Shown: positions 6,214 to 8,705 of the stretch, in pieces
How positions within the stretch are numbered: position 1 is the stretch's first letter
How the letters are laid out: each line of letters opens with the position of its first letter
Source of the DNA: DATEBA01 sp035288045
GTDB taxonomy: Bacteria > Actinomycetota > UBA4738 > HRBIN12
Direction: 5' to 3'
DNA: 8,705 bases
Assembly (NCBI GenBank): GCA_035288045.1
Contig: DATEBA010000065.1
Span: forward strand, 1-8,705
Program-made: the position numbers and the translations under genes
The notes under the pieces: generated by a model
What the model was told of the DNA's origin: nothing
Seen by the model: the letters and a program-made list of their open reading frames with translations, nothing else
Database searches by the model: none

Positions 6214-6588
6214 CTAGGCTCCCCTGTGGCCTCGGAACTCCAGGCGATAGGTCCAGCGCGCCCCATCCGCGCTGTGCTCGAAGGAGATGAGCCGCCCCTC
6301 CTCGCCGCCGGGAGGCAGCACCGGCAGGCCCGTGTGATCCTCGCCCGGCCAGAGCTCTTCCCTCTCGCCGTCCTCGAGTCGGAGCAGAGTCATCGGCGAG
6401 TCCCCGCGCCGCTCGAGGGGCTCGTGCCAGTCGGTCTCCTCCTACGGATCGAGTTGCCGGAAGCGCACAAAGCGAGGCACAGCGTGAAGGATCACCGGCT
6501 CGCCCGGACGCTTCCACGCCCTCCCGAAGAAGCGCCAGTGGTCGCCGTCCTTAGACGTCTCGATCGCCCAGCAGACCTCGCCGTCCAC
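6214..6588 (-). pseudogene. Conserved-looking protein of unknown function split by an in-frame TAG
   Basis: One minus-strand frame gives a coherent protein of about 124 codons with a single TAG at 6444-6442. The first part (from a GTG at 6588, with a G-rich GAGGGG just upstream) contains WAIETSKDGDHWRFFGRAW and HAVPRFVRFRQLDP. The second continues in the same frame, EETDWHEPLERRGDSP, then LPPGGEEGRLISFEHSADG and RWTYRLEFRGH, ending at TAG 6214. Both halves have the Trp, Phe and acidic content of a real soluble protein, and both hold an SxDGxxW/F-like motif, so I read one gene interrupted by a nonsense change (for example TAC or TAT to TAG). The second half could start alone at ATG 6393 (59 residues). 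No signal peptide or membrane segment is seen and I assign no function. It is tail-to-tail with the phosphoesterase with no gap. The upstream frame stays open to 6717, so the true start is uncertain. Confidence 0.6.
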
Positions 6589-6614
6589 GGCCCCCTCAGG
6601 GGCCAGGCAACGAC

Positions 6615-6637
6615 GGAACTCCCGAAACGGGAATCCC
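6615..6637. promoter_or_regulatory. Imperfect palindrome, possible operator upstream of the sigma factor gene
   Basis: Two ten-base arms, GGAACTCCCG (6615-6624) and CGGGAATCCC (6628-6637), pair at eight of ten positions around AAA; the inner five base pairs are perfect. It lies in the spacer between the divergent minus-strand gene and the sigma factor. The left arm starts GGAACT, which resembles the GGAAC -35 of many ECF promoters, but no matching -10 is clear. Confidence 0.35.
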
Positions 6638-6694
6638 CTTAAGCATTTGCGCGCCTTCGTGCATCCAGGAAGCATGCGGGCGGAGGGGGAGGTC

Positions 6695-7118
6695 GTGAGT
6701 TTCCCTATCGAGCGCATCGAGGCATGGGCCCGCTTCGATGCATTCTACCTGGAGGAACACGAACGGCTCTTCAAGGCCCTCTACTTCGTGACCGGGAACC
6801 GCCAAGACGCGGAGGAGCTGATGCAGGACGCGTTCCTGAAGCTCTGGGAGCGCTGGGACAAGATCCAAAGGATCTCGGATCCAGCAGCCTACCTGTTCCG
6901 CGTGGCGCTCAACGGCTTCAGGATGCGCCGTCGTCGCGCGGCGGCTCATCCTCGAGCTCACGCCGCGGCAGCGAGCCGCCCTCCTGCTCCTGGACCTGCT
7001 CGGGTACCCGTCCGAGCAGGCGGCGCGCATCCTGCGCGTGCGCCCATCCACGGTGAGGGCCCTGGCAACGCAAGGCCGACGGGCCCTACGTGCGAAGGAA
7101 GGAGCGCGGGATGCCTGA
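6695..7118 (+). pseudogene. ECF-type RNA polymerase sigma factor, frameshifted and lacking most of the sigma2-sigma4 linker
   Basis: From GTG 6695 (GGAGG eight bases upstream; ATG 6674 is an alternative) the frame encodes a sigma2 domain: LEEHERLFKALYFVTG, then NRQDAEELMQDAFLKLWERW, then DPAAYLFRVALNGFRMRRRR. After about 6935 this frame becomes Ala/Pro/Arg nonsense. The sigma4 domain is clear in another frame from about 6930: LILELTPRQRAALLLLDLLG, YPSEQAARILRVRPSTVRAL and ATQGRRALRAKEG, ending TGA 7116-7118. Joined, the gene would be about 140 codons, whereas ECF factors are usually 160-200, with a 30-50 residue linker between sigma2 and sigma4. Here the helix-end arginines run almost directly into sigma4. 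A deletion of 3n+2 bases in the linker explains both the frame change and the short length. The stop overlaps the next start (ATGCCTGA), so the two genes are coupled. ECF factors redirect RNA polymerase to stress or envelope genes; as it stands this copy should be inactive unless the lesion is a sequence error. Confidence 0.8.
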
Positions 7119-8705
7119 GGTGCAGGAGGTGTTCCACATGGCTACCCAGAAGGTCCGGCCCCATCCCGGCGCTCTCGACCGACAGCACCGGGAGCAGCGG
7201 CGCCGCACGGTCCGACGGAAGGCGGGCGTCTATGCCATCGTCGCTGCGCTCGGCGTGGCGGCGGTCGGAGTGATCCTCGGAACGCGAGGGGGGCAGGACG
7301 CGACAACGCCCGCGAGCGAACCGGAGAGGCCAGCGAACGCGACGGCGGTGGAGGTCGCCGCGAGGTTCACCGAGGCGTATGGCGCCTTCGACGCGGAGCA
7401 GGCGATCACCTTCCTTGCCGACGACGCCGACCTCTCGGGAGTGGGCGGGCTGGGGGGAACCCGGGAGTTCCGACTGCTCATCTCCTTTCTCGAAGCCCAG
7501 GGCTACAAGCAGCTGCTCGACTCCTGTGAGGAAACGAGCAGCTCGGCCTCTGGCACCGAAGTTCGTTGCACGTTCGATTTCCACGCCATCAGGTCCGACG
7601 AGATCGGACTGGGCCCGTACGGCGGCAGCTACTTCGATCTCACTGTCCGTGATGGAGAGATCGTCCGAGCGTCGCTGTATTGGGAGATCGGGGAGTTCTC
7701 GCCCCAGATGTGGGAGCCCTTCGCGGACTGGGTGTCCAAGACCTACCCGGAGGACGCCGCGGTGATGTACAACGAGGACCTCACCGACTTCCGGCTCTCC
7801 GAGGAGTCGATCGGGCTCTGGGAGCGGCGCATCCGGGAGTACGTGGCGGTGGAGCTCGCCGACATCACAGCACCCCCAGTGCCGGAGGTCGACTACGTGA
7901 TCGACCTGAACACCGGCGTGAGGACGCCGCTGCCCGAAGCCATCATCCGATCGCTCGGCGAGACGGACGAAAGCGGTCAGTACGCGGCCTCGCCGGACGG
8001 CTCGACGCTCGCCTACGTCGCGCCAGGCGACGACGGAACCAGCCAGATCTTCGTTGCCGGCATCGACGGCACCGGGATCCGCCAGGTGACGCACGATCCG
8101 GTGGGGGCGGACTGGCCAGCCTGGTCGCCGGACGGGACGAGGATCGCCTACGAGGGCGGTGCGGTGGACGGCGACCGGTTCCTTCGCAACCTCTTCGTCC
8201 TCGATGTCGCCACGGGCGAGTCCGCGCAGATCAGTAGCGCGGTGTCCACCGGTGGCGGGCTCCAGTTCACGCCGGACGGCTCGTCGCTCGTCTACACCGG
8301 CGGCAGCTTTCCGGTCCCGGAGCTTCGGACCGTGCCGGTCGCCGGAGGGGAGAGCACGCTCTTGATCGGCCCGGGCGAGGGCTTCGACTCGGCTGGGAAC
8401 GGCTCGCTGTCGCCCGACGGTTCGCTCGTGACCTTCCAAGGCAGCTGTACGCCTAGATCAGGCGAAAGCGGGCCGTGTCGGTGGGTAGCCAACGCTGACG
8501 GGACCGAAAGGCGAATCATCCCCGGATATGGAGCGAATCCTGTGGGAACCTGGTCACCTGACGGGGGCCGATTCTTGACCTCGCTTGCCACGGCATCCCC
8601 GAGAATGCGAAGAATTGCTCGGACCCGCAGGGCATCATCGTCGTCGACGTCGCGACGGGAGACGCCTCGCAACTCCTCGCCCTAGGCATCGGCGCGATAT
8701 GGCTC
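7111..8705 (+). CDS. Single-pass membrane protein with SnoaL/NTF2-like domain and PD40 propeller repeats; frameshift near the end, 3' partial
   Basis: The start ATG 7111 has AAGGAG six bases upstream and overlaps the sigma factor stop. The protein has a basic cytoplasmic tail (about 1-38, including EVFHMATQKVRP and RRRTVRRK), one transmembrane helix (39-57), a polar Ala/Pro/Glu-rich spacer, an NTF2/SnoaL-like domain (about 78-220: VEVAARFTEAYGAFD, FLEAQGYKQLLDSC, YFDLTVRDGEIVRASLYWEI), and PD40/TolB-type repeats around ASPDGSTLAYV (293), WSPDGTRIAYEG (338), TPDGSSLVYTG (387), SPDGSLVTFQG (434) and WSPDGG (481). After G486 the frame (stop at 8685) turns to Arg/Ser nonsense, while another frame continues sensibly with ILDLACHGIPENAKNC and GIIVVDVATGDASQLL to the last base. 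A one-base loss at GGGGG (8563-8567) would explain this. Topology suggests a cell-surface sensor coupled to the sigma factor, but no zinc-binding or other anti-sigma domain is recognisable. That function is inference. Confidence 0.85.

Noticed and set aside
6442..6444. TAG recoding (pyrrolysine or readthrough)
   Set aside because: Neighbouring genes end normally in TAG, no recoding element is seen, and two other lesions lie nearby; a nonsense mutation or sequence error is simpler.
6432..6444. Perfect AGGAGG just after the TAG on the minus strand, as a ribosome-binding site for the second half
   Set aside because: No ATG, GTG or TTG lies at usable spacing; the first in-frame ATG (6393) is more than 30 bases away. 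The match arises from GAG GAG codons.
6226..6642. A 138-codon plus-strand frame between the phosphoesterase and sigma factor genes
   Set aside because: It would be co-directional and uninterrupted, but it reads as Ala/Arg/Pro/Leu-rich shadow sequence with rare codons (ATA, AGA, AGG). The minus strand gives a better protein despite its TAG. Some doubt remains.
6923..6947. Programmed ribosomal frameshift in the sigma factor
   Set aside because: There is no classic slippery heptamer or downstream stimulator that I can see, and the linker is missing as well; a deletion explains both facts.
6958..8439. A 493-codon open frame on the minus strand
   Set aside because: It is antisense to the SnoaL-PD40 gene and the sigma4 segment. 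Its translation is Arg/Gly/Val/His-rich with no domain, whereas the + strand shows clear family motifs. Long antisense frames are expected in GC-rich coding DNA.
1..8705. CRISPR arrays, tRNA or rRNA genes, insertion sequences, attachment sites
   Set aside because: Nothing with regularly spaced repeats, cloverleaf arms, rRNA-like conserved blocks, transposase motifs or terminal inverted repeats was seen on reading the sequence.

Overview
The window is GC-rich DNA from a bacterium that is most likely a deep-branching member of the Actinomycetota (not Streptomyces or Mycobacterium proper). The evidence is a CarD very like the mycobacterial RNA polymerase-binding CarD, frequent GTG starts, leaderless-looking promoters, and a radA-carD-ispD-ispF-rlmB neighbourhood. 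The lineage call is inference from protein resemblance and gene order only.

Region 1 (1-4827, all minus strand) is housekeeping. Read in the direction of transcription it holds radA (DNA repair ATPase), a short gap with a likely promoter, carD (RNA polymerase regulator), a YacL-like membrane PIN-TRAM protein, ispD and ispF (two steps of the MEP isoprenoid pathway), and the start of an rlmB-like 23S rRNA 2'-O-methyltransferase that runs off the left edge. The last four genes are chained by overlapping stop and start codons (ATGA, GTGGCTGA, ATGA), so they look translationally coupled. disA and cysS, often found in this neighbourhood, are absent from the positions where they might be expected.

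Region 2 (4828-6213) begins with a 72-bp divergent spacer. Both flanking genes (radA and a secreted phosphoesterase) have a TAnnnT -10 box ending exactly six bases before a GTG start, the geometry of leaderless transcripts. Three copies of a GGGTCT/AGACCC unit lie between the two boxes. The phosphoesterase (phospholipase C / AcpA-type acid phosphatase family) is complete, with a signal peptide and all main motifs.

Region 3 (6214-8705) is accessory and damaged. A minus-strand gene of unknown function abuts the phosphoesterase stop and is split by one in-frame TAG. Divergent from it is an ECF-type sigma factor whose sigma2 and sigma4 halves lie in different frames, with almost no linker between them. 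Its stop overlaps the start of a membrane protein made of a short basic cytoplasmic tail, one transmembrane helix, an NTF2/SnoaL-like domain and PD40 (TolB-like) propeller repeats. That gene also appears to change frame near its visible end and leaves the window open. The sigma factor and its coupled membrane partner look like a sigma/anti-sigma-style sensory pair without a recognisable anti-sigma domain, and this is the most interesting candidate system here. Three reading-frame lesions in about 2.2 kb, against none in the first 6.2 kb, suggest decay or assembly error confined to this end.

I saw no tRNA, rRNA, CRISPR array, insertion sequence or attachment site.
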